A DNA stretch of 64,000 nucleotides from G963556115 sp963678205 (GTDB lineage Bacteria; Planctomycetota; SZUA-567). The position numbers and the translations under genes are program-made. Positions 8,754 to 17,318 of this stretch are shown here, piece by piece; the first letter of the stretch is position 1; each line of letters opens with the position of its first letter. The notes beneath the pieces were generated by a model. That model saw only the letters and a list, made by a program, of their open reading frames with translations. It ran no database searches and was not told the DNA's origin. The stretch is taken from the NCBI GenBank assembly GCA_963678205.1, contig OY782760.1:2232001-2296000 (forward strand), given 5' to 3'.

Positions 8754-9587
8754 TTACAACTCTTCATATTCTTTGTTGATTTGCTCGATAATATCTTTAT
8801 GAAATTTTGATAATATCTCACCATCTTGAGTTAAATGATTAAAATAAGTTTGCTCCACTTCATCAAATACTGATAACTCATTAGGAAATAAATCAGGAAA
8901 CGATCTTTTGAACTCCTCAGGAAGCTTTTCAGAAAAGATTCGTTTCATTTCGGCAATTCGTGAGACCCTATTTTTATGAAATTTATAAATTTCTTTTATA
9001 TGAAATAATTTTTTATGAGATTGAATAGTCTTTGCAAGATGTGAATTTGAATTGACATTAACTCTAACTTCAAATGCATTTGTGTTTTGTAAATATGGAT
9101 CATAATTATTAGAATAAAGATGTGTATATTCAAAAGAAGCATTATCTTCAAATTCTTCTTCGTATGGATAAAGATGAGGAGCTTCTGAATCTCTTTTTAA
9201 TCGTTGATTACAAAATGTACATACTGGTATTAGGTTATACAATGTTAACGCAAAATATGGGCGCTTACTTTTAGGATAAAAATGATCTAAATCCGCTGAT
9301 GCCTTCTTGCTTCTATTTAAAGAAAAAATATATGCAGTATTGCAATAAGGACAACTCTTTAATCCTGCTTTATTTATAAAATCAAATCCTTTTTGTTCTC
9401 TAAATTTGCTATAATCGAATAGTCGCTCACAATAACTCTTACTTTTGTTGCCATTAGGTTTGGCGATGGCTGTATTAATTTTAGACGGACAGAATCGTGG
9501 CAATTCGTTTTGAATAAAATCCTCCATTTGATCACGATTAAACAGTATAAGCTCTTCTCTATTGTCATAAGTGGTATTTACCTGAAC
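8754..9587 (-). pseudogene. HNH endonuclease-like protein, 5'-truncated
   Basis: The frame open from 9587 to 8754 encodes an HNH-type protein. Counting from the first ATG at 9527, it has the zinc pairs C59/C62 (SCPYCN) and C103/C106 (PVCTFCNQRL), D81-H82 in the HNH ββα core (DLDHFYPKSK) and N98. The frame stays open for 20 codons upstream of that ATG, to a stop at 9588-9590, with protein-like sequence (EELILFNRDQMEDFIQ) but no start codon. Related HNH proteins as I recall them carry further N-terminal sequence before this segment, so the gene is probably cut at its 5' end. The nuclease core itself looks intact and translation from 9527 remains possible, though no Shine-Dalgarno is seen. Confidence 0.65.
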
Positions 9588-9684
9588 TTAAATTGTGGCT
9601 TGCTTATGGCGCGCCAGTTACTAACAAGTGGGAGATTATAAAGAAAAACTTGAATCTTGAGGAAAGTTATTTAGATTTAAAGTA
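9551..9684 (+). pseudogene. Possible C-terminal fragment of a lost gene
   Basis: On the plus strand a stretch open from 9551 reads as plausible protein (KWYLPELKLWLAYGAPVTNK, then WEIIKKNLNLEESYLDLK) and ends at a TAA at 9682-9684. It has no start codon and overlaps the broken 5' end of the HNH gene. It may be the tail of a gene removed by the same rearrangement. The family was not recognised. Confidence 0.25.
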
Positions 9685-9786
9685 AAATATTGTTATAATT
9701 GTCAAATAATCATTATATATTGAAAGAAATAGTATGAGCGTATCTAAACCAAATAATCCAAAGGAATACCGTATAATAAATACTAT

Positions 9787-11136
9787 GTGTTTTATTCCGA
9801 CCATCTGGGTAAAAGGCGGAATATCCCAGGTTTTTCAGATAAGGGAGCAACTAAGTCATTAGAGAGAATGATCGAGAAGCTTGTAAGTCATAGAGTTTCA
9901 AATAAGCCTTTTGATCAGAAACTAATGTCTTGGATTGAATCACTTGCTCCTAGATTTATCAAAAAATTTATATCGATAGGTCTGATTGACTCTCATACAT
10001 CAGCTGTTATAAAGCCTCTAATGATTGCCAAAAAGATTAAACGTAAGCATTCAGGCAAAAATATTGTTGTTTTTAACGTTGAAAGTGGACATCTGGCAGA
10101 TTACAGGAATAACCTTGAGGCAGAGGAAAGAACTAAGGATCATATAAGAGAATCAATTAATCATATTGCAAGGCTATTTGATTCTCAGAATGTTCTTTAT
10201 ACCACAGATATTACATTTAGTAGGATACAGAAATATTTAGCTGAATTTAGAGCAACTGGCGTTTCTGCTGCACGTGTAAATGCAGCTATTTCGGCTATCA
10301 AGGCATTCTGTAACTGGATGGTCAAAGAAGAACGCATGATAACTAATCCTGCAAATAGAGTAAAAAAGCTCAATATTAAAATAGACCGGAGATATAAAAG
10401 AAGCGTGCTGACTCAAATTGAAATTGATAGGCTATTTGAAGTCCTTCCAAATACTGAAAGTCATAATGGTCTGGATTATCAATCACGCGGTATTATTTAT
10501 AAGCTGGCATTAAAAGCAGGTTTGAGATGGAATGAAATTTATACATTAATGCGCAGTGACTTTGGTCTTGATACGGAGCCAGCGACGGTAACCATTAGAG
10601 CACAGAATGAGAAAGCAAGGCGAGGGGCAACGTTGCCACTAGAGTCGTCTCTCGCCGATGATCTTAGGAACTATTTTAGTGCCAACTCTTCAGCACAAAA
10701 TTCCAAGGCGATAAAGGGTATGTGGAAAAAGCGAGGGGCTGAGATGCTTCGTAAAGACCTTATGACTGCCAGAATCAACCCTAAAAGGGAATCAGGTAAG
10801 GTAATTGATTTTCATGGTCTCAGACATACCTATGGTACAGCGCTGGCACAAGCTGGTGTAATGCCAGCACACCTGAAAAGTCTAATGCGACATAGCAATG
10901 TTCAACTGACTATGGAATACTATACACACCTGTCTATTGATGATCTGAATGAAGAAATAGCCAAGATTTCATTACCTAAGTCTATTGATGCAGAAAAAAG
11001 TACTATACCTGAAAAGGTGACAACTCAGCCGGTAAAAGAGCCAAAAGAAGTCGAAAACGATGAGAGTGTGAATATATGTGTGACACAGTGTGTGACAAAT
11101 AACGGTAAATTAACGTCTTTTTCGAGATATGGATAA
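9787..11136 (+). CDS. Tyrosine recombinase/integrase (N-terminus possibly frameshifted)
   Basis: A phage-type integrase of about 449 residues. The SAM-like core-binding domain spans roughly residues 105-190. The catalytic set is R247 (GLRWNE), H343xxR346 (DFHGLRHTY), H369 (MRHSN) and Tyr378/379 (TMEYYTH). In this frame the only start is GTG at 9787, but the frame is open upstream and reads NKYYVFYSDHLGKRRNIPGF, the usual start of this integrase type. An ATG at 9734 (MSVSKPNNPKEYR) lies one base out of frame with it. A single indel near 9765-9775 may therefore have broken the N-terminus. It points at the 3' end of tRNA-Asn 76 bp away, the probable integration target. Confidence 0.85.
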   Translation: MFYSDHLGKRRNIPGFSDKGATKSLERMIEKLVSHRVSNKPFDQKLMSWIESLAPRFIKKFISIGLIDSHTSAVIKPLMIAKKIKRKHSGKNIVVFNVESGHLADYRNNLEAEERTKDHIRESINHIARLFDSQNVLYTTDITFSRIQKYLAEFRATGVSAARVNAAISAIKAFCNWMVKEERMITNPANRVKKLNIKIDRRYKRSVLTQIEIDRLFEVLPNTESHNGLDYQSRGIIYKLALKAGLRWNEIYTLMRSDFGLDTEPATVTIRAQNEKARRGATLPLESSLADDLRNYFSANSSAQNSKAIKGMWKKRGAEMLRKDLMTARINPKRESGKVIDFHGLRHTYGTALAQAGVMPAHLKSLMRHSNVQLTMEYYTHLSIDDLNEEIAKISLPKSIDAEKSTIPEKVTTQPVKEPKEVENDESVNICVTQCVTNNGKLTSFSRYG

Positions 11137-11168
11137 TTTTCGTTTTTTGGAAATGTAGGGAAAGAAAA

Positions 11169-11203
11169 AACCGTAACGGCTTATTGTGTAAGCAGTTACG
11201 GTT
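11169..11203 (-). terminator. Rho-independent terminator after tRNA-Asn
   Basis: Arms AACCGTAAC (11169-11177) and GTTACGGTT (11195-11203) form a 9-bp stem. On the minus strand it is followed by TTTTTTCTTT. It ends the tRNA-Asn transcript and may also catch integrase transcripts from the other side. Confidence 0.85.
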
Positions 11204-11212
11204 CTAATTTGG

Positions 11213-11288
11213 TGGCTCCCCCGGCTGGACTCGAACCAGCGACACATGGATTAACAGTCCATTGCTCTACCAACTGAGCTACAAGGGA
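11213..11288 (-). tRNA. tRNA-Asn (GTT)
   Basis: A 76-nt tRNA including an encoded CCA. The acceptor stem pairs TCCCTTG with CGGGGGA, the D-arm is AGCTCAGTTGGTAGAGC, the anticodon loop CTGTTAA has anticodon GTT, and the T-loop is GGTTCGAGTCC. The 3' end faces the integrase gene, so this tRNA is the likely attachment site of the island on its left. No matching direct repeat of the tRNA 3' end was found elsewhere in the window. Confidence 0.97.
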
Positions 11289-11616
11289 ATGTGTCTTATT
11301 TGTTCTTATTCGTTGTTGCTTACTAACTTCAACGTGAAAAAGTATACTGAATTAGTGATTAATGTCTAGTACTAATTTTCTTTTTTTGGATCTTTTTTTT
11401 TGTACTGTTTTTTGCAGTATATTCTTATTATTTATTTTGCTTAATTGAATAATTTTGAGGAAAAAAATATTGATATAGTTTTCTTTTTTTATGTTATTTT
11501 TAAGATTAGATTAAACTTGGGCGTTACCTGTTGCTTGCACCATTTAAATTTTTAAGTTATAATATTATTTTCTTGGATACTAGTATGTAGATTGGAATGT
11601 TGTTAAGGAATGTTTA
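11289..11616. other. AT-rich gap, no gene seen
   Basis: This 328-bp stretch holds the tRNA-Asn promoter region (reading left) and long T and A runs. No ORF, RNA or repeat could be supported. Confidence 0.6.
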
Positions 11617-12436
11617 ATGAAATATACTAGGCTTAGTAAGACTGATTTTATGGTTTCTCGTACTTCTTTTGGGGCTTTGCTGATTCAGAGGACTGGTGCG
11701 CAGGAGGTGATTAGAATAATTCATGCGGCAATAGCTAGAGGGGCGAATTTTTTTTACACAGCAAGGTTATATACTGACAGTGAGCAGAAGCTTGGGATGC
11801 GCTAAATGGAAAGCGTCATAAGGTGCTTATTGCTTCTAAAAGTGCTGTCGGAACTAAAGAGTAGTTTTTAGATGATCTTGAAACAAGTTTGAAGCTACTA
11901 CAGACGGATTACATTGATCTTATTCAGTTGAACAACCCTAAATTTTTGCAGGATCCTGATGGCCCTAATTCAACTATTGCTGGTTTAAACTATGCACAGA
12001 AGCATGGGCTTATACGTTTTAACGGACTTACAAATCATAGTCGTGATGTTTCTAGGTCAGGTATTTCTTCAGGTGTCTTTGATACTATACTGTTCCTTCT
12101 TTCCATGATATCTGAAGCTGACGACAGGGAGATTGCTCGCGCCTGCAATAAGCGTGATATTGGAGTTATTGCAATGAAAGCTATGTCTTGTGGGCTGATA
12201 AGGATAAAGAAGAACTCTCTGGTGACTTATGTCGTGGGTGTGGATATTGTATGCCGTGTCCTGTAGGGATATATATACCTTGGGCTGTACGTGCTGGATA
12301 TCTTTTAAAACGCATGCCACTGGAGCCGTTGATAGCTTCAAAGAGACAGGAAAAGATGCGTAAAATTGATGACTGGATTAATTGTGCGCTTGTAAATCAA
12401 GATGTCCTTATAGCCTTGATACTCCTAACTTATTAA
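11617..12436 (+). pseudogene. Aldo/keto reductase with ferredoxin-like tail, decayed
   Basis: The remnant starts MKYTRLSKTDFMVSRTSFG like [4Fe-4S]-containing aldo/keto reductases and ends with the cysteine motif LCRGCGYCMPCPVGI. It is broken three ways: a one-base loss near 11798-11805 (LG/DALNGKR is out of frame), an in-frame TAG at 11862-11864 after VGTKE, and a deletion with frame change near 12185 that removes the stretch between MKAMSCGLI and the cysteine cluster. The total is far shorter than the ~370 residues expected. The first stop reached in the leading frame is TAA, so selenocysteine readthrough does not explain it. Confidence 0.85.
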
Positions 12437-12504
12437 AAAAAAGCAGCTTGAATATAATTCTTTTATGTTTTTATGAATAGTAGTGCATAGTGCAGGAGAT
12501 TGCT

Positions 12505-12912
12505 ATGAGAGTAGTGCTGGAAATTCCAACAAAGTCAGAGCAAGGATTAGTTGATATTACTTCGGAAGTTGGAGATGTTGTTACTAACTCTGAGGTCGAA
12601 TATGGGCTAGTAAATGTGTATGTACGGGGAGCGACAGCAGCAATTATGATACAAGAAAATTGGGATAACTCTGTGCAGCGTGATACGATTTCCTTACTCA
12701 GTAAATTGATACCTAAGGGAGTGTGGGAGCATGATTTACAGGATGGTAATGGCGATAGCCATTTAAAGGCAGGGCTTATTGGACCATCAGAGACTATTCC
12801 CGTTTCAGACTCTAAGATGATGTTGTCTACCTGGCAGAATATCTTTTTATGTGAATTTGACGGGCCTAGAAGCATTCGTGAGATTGTTGTTTCAGTATTA
12901 AGGTGTGAGTAG
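12505..12912 (+). CDS. YjbQ family (UPF0047) protein
   Basis: A 135-residue member of the YjbQ/UPF0047 family, which covers the whole protein. Family landmarks are GLVNVYVRGATAAIMIQENWD, WEHDLQDGNGDSHLKAGLIGPS and a C-terminal GPRSIREIVVSVL. Members are annotated as secondary thiamine-phosphate synthases because E. coli YjbQ shows weak activity of that kind; the physiological role is uncertain. The start is set at 12505, with AGGAG at 12494-12498, instead of the upstream GTG at 12490. It stands alone between the aldo/keto reductase pseudogene and a terminator. Confidence 0.9.
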   Translation: MRVVLEIPTKSEQGLVDITSEVGDVVTNSEVEYGLVNVYVRGATAAIMIQENWDNSVQRDTISLLSKLIPKGVWEHDLQDGNGDSHLKAGLIGPSETIPVSDSKMMLSTWQNIFLCEFDGPRSIREIVVSVLRCE

Positions 12913-12949
12913 TCGGCAGTACTTAGTTTTACAGTTTAAAATTAAATAT

Positions 12950-12985
12950 AAATAAACTTGAAACGCTTCTGTTCCAAGTTTATTT
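12950..12985 (+). terminator. Terminator after the YjbQ gene
   Basis: Arms AAATAAACTTG (12950-12960) and CAAGTTTATTT (12975-12985) with a 14-nt loop, followed by TTTATA. It lies between convergent genes. Confidence 0.65.
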
Positions 12986-13006
12986 TTATATCGCTTAGCA
13001 ATACTC

Positions 13007-13513
13007 CTATTCTCTTTCCCTATGATGAGGGCTATCCCAGTCTTCGAGAATGCAGGTTTTTTTTATGTACTTGTGATGTCTTTCTTCATATTTTCTTGCG
13101 CGATTAAGTCTATGTTTGTGTCCAGGGAAGTATTGAGGGAAGGTTTTCATCCAACGTGACTTCTCCTTTTGGGATGTAAACATCTTTGAAACATTTACAG
13201 CAATAGTTTGTTGCATCTGGAGTATTCTATATGATATCTCATCATTAAGTTTACCAAATTGGCTGAATTCGCCGTTAAGAATTTTTTCAAGCTCTTGCTT
13301 TTTGTTTGCTAGTGAAGGGAAGTCATTTATTATCCTTTGACCCATCATTGCTTTTATTTTTTGTGGACGTGGACGAAAAAAGTCAAAGTGCTCTCCTACT
13401 ACGTATGCTCCTCCTAAAAAACCTATAAAAATCCCAGAAATTAGTATAATAAACCCAAAAAACATGTGTTTATATTTTACAACTTTTCTTTTAGGAACTA
13501 ATTCTTCGTTCAT
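13007..13513 (-). CDS. Membrane-anchored sensor-like protein of an ECF sigma operon
   Basis: A 168-residue protein with one N-terminal membrane segment (about residues 17-40, FFGFIILISGIFIGFLGGAY) and a charged, helical outer domain rich in Lys, Arg and His. The layout resembles CnrX/Spy-like periplasmic metal or stress sensors found third in ECF sigma operons, but no conserved motif makes that certain. The order sigma, anti-sigma, this gene, and the 18-bp spacing from the anti-sigma gene, support co-transcription. It may modulate the anti-sigma factor from outside the membrane; this is inferred from context. Confidence 0.55.
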   Translation of the reverse strand: MNEELVPKRKVVKYKHMFFGFIILISGIFIGFLGGAYVVGEHFDFFRPRPQKIKAMMGQRIINDFPSLANKKQELEKILNGEFSQFGKLNDEISYRILQMQQTIAVNVSKMFTSQKEKSRWMKTFPQYFPGHKHRLNRARKYEERHHKYIKKTCILEDWDSPHHRERE

Positions 13514-13531
13514 GTGATATATCCTGTTTAC

Positions 13532-13795
13532 TTAGAAAATACTTACAGCCTGATCGGAAATTTCCCAGGCTACGGTGCTTTGGATATTTGATAAAATATC
13601 TACAGAAAAGAACAAGGCAATTATTGCAGCTACAGCACATGCTACGGCAATATACCTGAAAGAGTCTACTTCAATAATATTACATTCAGCATTGATTCTT
13701 GTCCATACTTGCTCTTTTATGCTAATGTTAGGTATAGGTAGATTAGAAGCTGCTCTTTCAAGATTTTGTAGTATGGTAATTTCATCTGTATTCAT
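13532..13795 (-). CDS. Short putative anti-sigma factor, one membrane segment
   Basis: An 87-residue protein with a soluble N-terminal half and one hydrophobic helix (about residues 48-65, YIAVACAVAAIIALFFSV). It lacks the HxxxCxxC zinc motif of ZAS-type anti-sigma factors. Its start overlaps the end of the ECF sigma gene by 14 bp, the usual sign of translational coupling of a sigma factor with its inhibitor. The role is inferred from that position and from the topology. The C-terminal ~20 residues would lie outside the membrane, next to the sensor-like protein of the following gene. Confidence 0.6.
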   Translation of the reverse strand: MNTDEITILQNLERAASNLPIPNISIKEQVWTRINAECNIIEVDSFRYIAVACAVAAIIALFFSVDILSNIQSTVAWEISDQAVSIF

Positions 13796-14378
13796 TTAGC
13801 ATTTCTCCTAATTCTTTGTCATTAAGTAGCTTGGCGAGTTTTTTTCGTGATCTGTAAGCTCGCATTTTTACCATTGCAACAGTCCAGTTCATTACATCTG
13901 CTACATCCTTTAAGCTCATTTTGTCCAAATATATCATACAAAGAACTTGACGCTCTTTTAGTGGGAGTTTTTTTAATACTTTATCAAGTAGTTCTCCCGC
14001 GTCGTGTTCTCTAAGGTTCTTTTCTTTATTTGGGTTTTGATCCCATTCTTCTATAGTAACCAGTTTGGGCTTTTTCGCTTCATCACGCCAGTAGTTATAT
14101 CCTACTCGACTAGCAATTGCTCTCAGCCAGTGTATAAACGGAGCTTTTGGCACGTAGTTGTTTATTGAATTATAAGCATTTACAAATACACTCTGAGTCA
14201 GCTCTTCAATTACAAAATGCTGCGTTGAAAATCGTCTCATTTGTTTAAATATTTTATCCTGATGTCTGAACATTAGAATGTCAAAAGCAGAGTTGTCACC
14301 CTCTTGTACTTTTAAAACTTCTTGATAGTCTTCATCTATGAGTTTAGTATCTATCATTTGAGAAATTACATTTTCCAT
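13782..14378 (-). CDS. ECF-type RNA polymerase sigma factor
   Basis: A 198-residue extracytoplasmic-function sigma factor. Region 2 is seen in FDILMFRHQDKIFKQMRRF...ELTQSVFVNAYNSI and APFIHWLRAIASRVGYNYWRDE. Region 4 is seen in LKKLPLKERQVLCMIYLDKMSLKDVADVMNWTVAMVKMRAYRSRKKL, a helix-turn-helix that reads -35 elements. There is no region 1.1 or 3. It heads a three-gene operon with a small membrane protein (likely anti-sigma) and a sensor-like membrane protein. The signal is unknown; an envelope or metal stress is a reasonable guess. Confidence 0.92.
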   Translation of the reverse strand: MENVISQMIDTKLIDEDYQEVLKVQEGDNSAFDILMFRHQDKIFKQMRRFSTQHFVIEELTQSVFVNAYNSINNYVPKAPFIHWLRAIASRVGYNYWRDEAKKPKLVTIEEWDQNPNKEKNLREHDAGELLDKVLKKLPLKERQVLCMIYLDKMSLKDVADVMNWTVAMVKMRAYRSRKKLAKLLNDKELGEMLNEYR

Positions 14379-14472
14379 TGTTCACCGTTTGAATTTATTT
14401 TAGCATTGTCTATCTCGGCTTTCAACTGGTTAATACCAAATTAGTAACTTAAGTAACAGAAAAAAATAAAAA

Positions 14473-14500
14473 AAGTGAGGATAGCAAAGTATCCTCACTT
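14473..14500 (-). terminator. Terminator after the HU gene
   Basis: Arms AAGTGAGGATA (14473-14483) and TATCCTCACTT (14490-14500) with a 6-nt loop. On the minus strand the stem is followed by TTTTTATTTTTT. It separates the HU gene from the sigma operon. Confidence 0.88.
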
Positions 14501-14526
14501 AAAAAAAATAATAGTTTAGTACTGAA

Positions 14527-14838
14527 CTAGATCATTTCTTTAAGACCTTTTAGTGCTCTTAATATTACTTTTGTAGATGCTGGTTTAGCAGGAATATCCA
14601 TTGTTTCGCCAGGCTTGAATGGGTTTGGTACACCTGTTTTAGCAGGTTTTGCAGGAACTTCCTTCTTTTCAATTTTTAATAGACCAGGAAGTACAAATTT
14701 GCCGCATCCGTCGCTAGAAAGACTTTTGCCGATATTCGCGCATATGCTATCAAAAACTTCTGTAACCTGCTTCTTTGTAAGACCTGTCTCTTCTGAAACT
14801 GCTGAGAATAGCTCATTTTTTGTTAGTGGTTTGTCCAT
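14527..14838 (-). CDS. HU/IHF-family DNA-binding protein
   Basis: A 103-residue histone-like protein. The N-terminal half gives the helical dimerisation part (MDKPLTKNELFSAVSEETGL, then TKKQVTEVFDSICANIG). The second half is the β-arm and tail (VPNPFKPGETMDIPAKPAS), with the DNA-intercalating Pro motif in NPFKPG. The stretch KVILRALKGLKEMI ends the protein. It would bend and compact DNA and probably acts as a homodimer. An AGGAGC lies upstream of the ATG. It is monocistronic with its own terminator. The sequence is nearer to the long PAKPA-type HU of several phyla than to E. coli HupA/B. Confidence 0.92.
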   Translation of the reverse strand: MDKPLTKNELFSAVSEETGLTKKQVTEVFDSICANIGKSLSSDGCGKFVLPGLLKIEKKEVPAKPAKTGVPNPFKPGETMDIPAKPASTKVILRALKGLKEMI

Positions 14839-15227
14839 TAAGTTGCTCCTAATTGCAAAAAAATAAATAACAATTACTGATTAAGTATTATCAAATTGAA
14901 TGCGAGAATTTTACGGAAATAATTGATTGTGTGCAATGCTTAATTTTAAAATTAATTAAAATCTCCCTGAAAATTCACGCTTTTTCGGCTTTATTGCTTA
15001 AAACATGGTGTAAAAGAATGTCTAATTAAGTAAAATTTATTTCGCTAAGTTGCTTGCTGAATTATATTTTAATTAAATTTGATTATTTTGATTCAAAAAT
15101 GATTGATCAGGCTTAAAAAAAACGAAAAATATAGGAGTAATTGTAAAAAAAAGATGAAAAAGTGCTGTGTTTGTGTATAATTTATAAGGTTCTTTTTTTT
15201 TAAATTTATATATGGTGTGATTTTGCA
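14839..15227. other. AT-rich divergent promoter region
   Basis: This 389-bp gap separates HU (leftward) from the coiled-coil gene (rightward) and should contain both promoters. It is rich in A and T runs. No RNA gene, repeat or clear operator was recognised, and short ORFs within it have no coding character. Confidence 0.5.
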
Positions 15228-17318
15228 ATGAGCAATAATGAAAATAAAAGCGAATTGAATTCTGATAAATCAATCGGATATGATGCTCTTCTTGAAAAAA
15301 TCGAGTCTAGCAAGTTACGCCTTAGAGAAGCTAGTGCCGAAGCTGATAGATATAAAGAGAAATTTGAGCTGGCTGTTGCTAATGCTAAAAGAGTAGAAGC
15401 AGAATTAATAGATGAAAACAATGTTTTAGCAAACAAACTTAGCGAAGCTGATTTAACAAGACAAACGTTGGAGCAGAAATGTATTTTGCTCAATGATAAA
15501 CTGAATGTTGAACGAGAAAAGTTCTTTAAGCAAGAGAAAGAACTTTTGGAAATAAATCATCAGAATAGACATCAAGCTGGTGAAGAACGAAGAATAAAAG
15601 AACAGTTTGAAGAAAAATTAGAGCAGGAACGTGTGCAGAGAGAAGAGATTATTGCTGCTCTTGAACTGTCAAACAAGAAAGTTTTCCAAGCTGAAAAAGA
15701 ACGACGAGAGCTTGAACATCAAATATCAGTATTGACAAGTAAGTATGATAAAGCACTTTTAAAGGAGCAAGAATCTGCTAAAGAATTAGCGATAGCTGCA
15801 GAGAGAGAATCATCTAAGGCTGAAGGGTTACTAAAAGAGAACAGAGATAGTAGAGAGAATATTGATCAATTGCAACAGAAGCTTGCCGAGTTAACTGATA
15901 AAAATGCTAAGCTTGAGAGGTCACTTGAAGGCGAGATTACCAAGCGTCAACGAATTGAACAAGAGTTTTCACAGACAGAACAGCGGTTGAGCCTTGATCA
16001 CCAGAAATATCAGGAAGAATCACATGTTTATCAGGGTAAATTGCTTGCTGCTAGACATGATGTTGCTGAGTTGGAGGTGCGTTTTGAAAGATTGAGTCGG
16101 AGGTATAGTAAAGCAAAATTTGAATACAAACGTGATAGAGTGGAAATTCTCGGTGAATATAAAATGCTTCAAAAACAGCTTGAGGTTCAAAACCTAAAGC
16201 TGAGAGAGACTGAGAAGCAGATGAATGTTGAGAAGCGTGTTGCTGGCAACCAGGTTGACCAATTGCGCTCTCAGATGAGGAATGCATTGTCTCAGGCGGA
16301 GAGAGAAAAACACGATCTTACTAGGCAACTTGATGTGCTTCTCAAAGATTCTGAAGATGTTCGTAGAAGGGCGGAAGGGTTTGATGTTGAGGTTGCTGAA
16401 ATACGTGAGGCTTATGACGATCAAATACTTGAGATTGAAAAAGAGCTTGAGCGAGTATCTAATGCACTGGTTAAAACTTCTAAGGCTTTTGAAGATGAAT
16501 CTAGAAAGAATGAGAAACTTAACGCTCAGACTGTAAATATGAGAAATCTTCTAGCTGATTTAGAAAAACGTATGCGTGAGAGTCAGGCAGAACATCAAGA
16601 CGCTGTTAAAGCAAAGAATGCAAAATATGATGAGTTGTTTGATGATCATGAAAATCTTAAGCGTATTTTGAAAGATTCTGTTGATGAAAAAGCTCGTTTA
16701 GAGAAAAAACTTGAAGCGTCTTTGGCTGAGGAAGCTGAGCTACGAGGGTTTGTAAAAAAATCTAAAAAAGAGGTCGAGCTAATGCAAGAAAGCGTTTCTG
16801 CGAGTTCTGCGAGTAAGGCGTATCTTAAAGAGAAGTATGAGGCTGTTGCGACTTCTCTAAATGAGGTAAAAGAGCAGCTTGCATTTGAAAAAACGCTTAG
16901 AGCTAAAGCTGAAGAAAAACTTAGTCTTGAACGTGAAGCTTTTACAAAAGTCGAGAAGGAGATGCGTACTAGTGTTGTCGCTGAAAGAGATCAATTGGAA
17001 TCTGAACATTCTAGAGAGGTTGCCTCATATAGAGAAGAATTAGATACACTTGTAAAAGAGCGTAATATAGCCAGAGAAGAGCTTGGGGAAGAGAGAGCAA
17101 GGAATCAAGAGTTGTTACAGAATTTATTGACGATGAGAGAAGAACTTGAATTGTCACATGAAGCCAGCTCAGCTGCCAAGGTGTTTTTAAAAGAAAAGCT
17201 TGCGAAATCTGAAGAAAGCCTTGAAGAATACAAATCTGAATTCTTGTTAGAAGAGCAGAGAAGGCAGGAACTGGAAAAGCAGTTGCGGGAGTTACGTAGA
17301 AAGATGGAGTTTGCATAG
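15228..17318 (+). CDS. Large coiled-coil protein, function unknown
   Basis: A 696-residue protein that is almost entirely charged coiled coil (Glu, Lys, Arg, Leu heptads, nearly no Pro or Trp), without signal peptide or membrane segment, so probably cytoplasmic and filament-like or scaffold-forming. Internal repetition is visible near the C-terminus: SSASKAYLKEKYEAVATSL and, about 120 residues later, ASSAAKVFLKEKLAKSEESL, each followed by a similar E/K/R-rich stretch. It is followed by a STAS protein and a HATPase protein, hinting at a partner-switch-regulated structure or signalling scaffold. Low-complexity composition makes homology claims unsafe. Confidence 0.8.
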   Translation: MSNNENKSELNSDKSIGYDALLEKIESSKLRLREASAEADRYKEKFELAVANAKRVEAELIDENNVLANKLSEADLTRQTLEQKCILLNDKLNVEREKFFKQEKELLEINHQNRHQAGEERRIKEQFEEKLEQERVQREEIIAALELSNKKVFQAEKERRELEHQISVLTSKYDKALLKEQESAKELAIAAERESSKAEGLLKENRDSRENIDQLQQKLAELTDKNAKLERSLEGEITKRQRIEQEFSQTEQRLSLDHQKYQEESHVYQGKLLAARHDVAELEVRFERLSRRYSKAKFEYKRDRVEILGEYKMLQKQLEVQNLKLRETEKQMNVEKRVAGNQVDQLRSQMRNALSQAEREKHDLTRQLDVLLKDSEDVRRRAEGFDVEVAEIREAYDDQILEIEKELERVSNALVKTSKAFEDESRKNEKLNAQTVNMRNLLADLEKRMRESQAEHQDAVKAKNAKYDELFDDHENLKRILKDSVDEKARLEKKLEASLAEEAELRGFVKKSKKEVELMQESVSASSASKAYLKEKYEAVATSLNEVKEQLAFEKTLRAKAEEKLSLEREAFTKVEKEMRTSVVAERDQLESEHSREVASYREELDTLVKERNIAREELGEERARNQELLQNLLTMREELELSHEASSAAKVFLKEKLAKSEESLEEYKSEFLLEEQRRQELEKQLRELRRKMEFA

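Noticed and set aside
9588..9690. Left attachment site (attL) of the tRNA-Asn island
   Set aside because: No copy of the tRNA-Asn 3' end was found here or elsewhere in the window; the GGCGCGCC-like stretch near 9609 is not related to it.
11617..12436. Aldo/keto reductase fragments as a selenoprotein
   Set aside because: The interrupting codons are TAA and TAG with two frame changes, not a single TGA, so tRNA-Sec cannot rescue it.
15073..15273. Small ORF on the minus strand upstream of the coiled-coil gene
   Set aside because: AT-rich random-like sequence overlapping the promoter area, no ribosome site and no recognisable composition.
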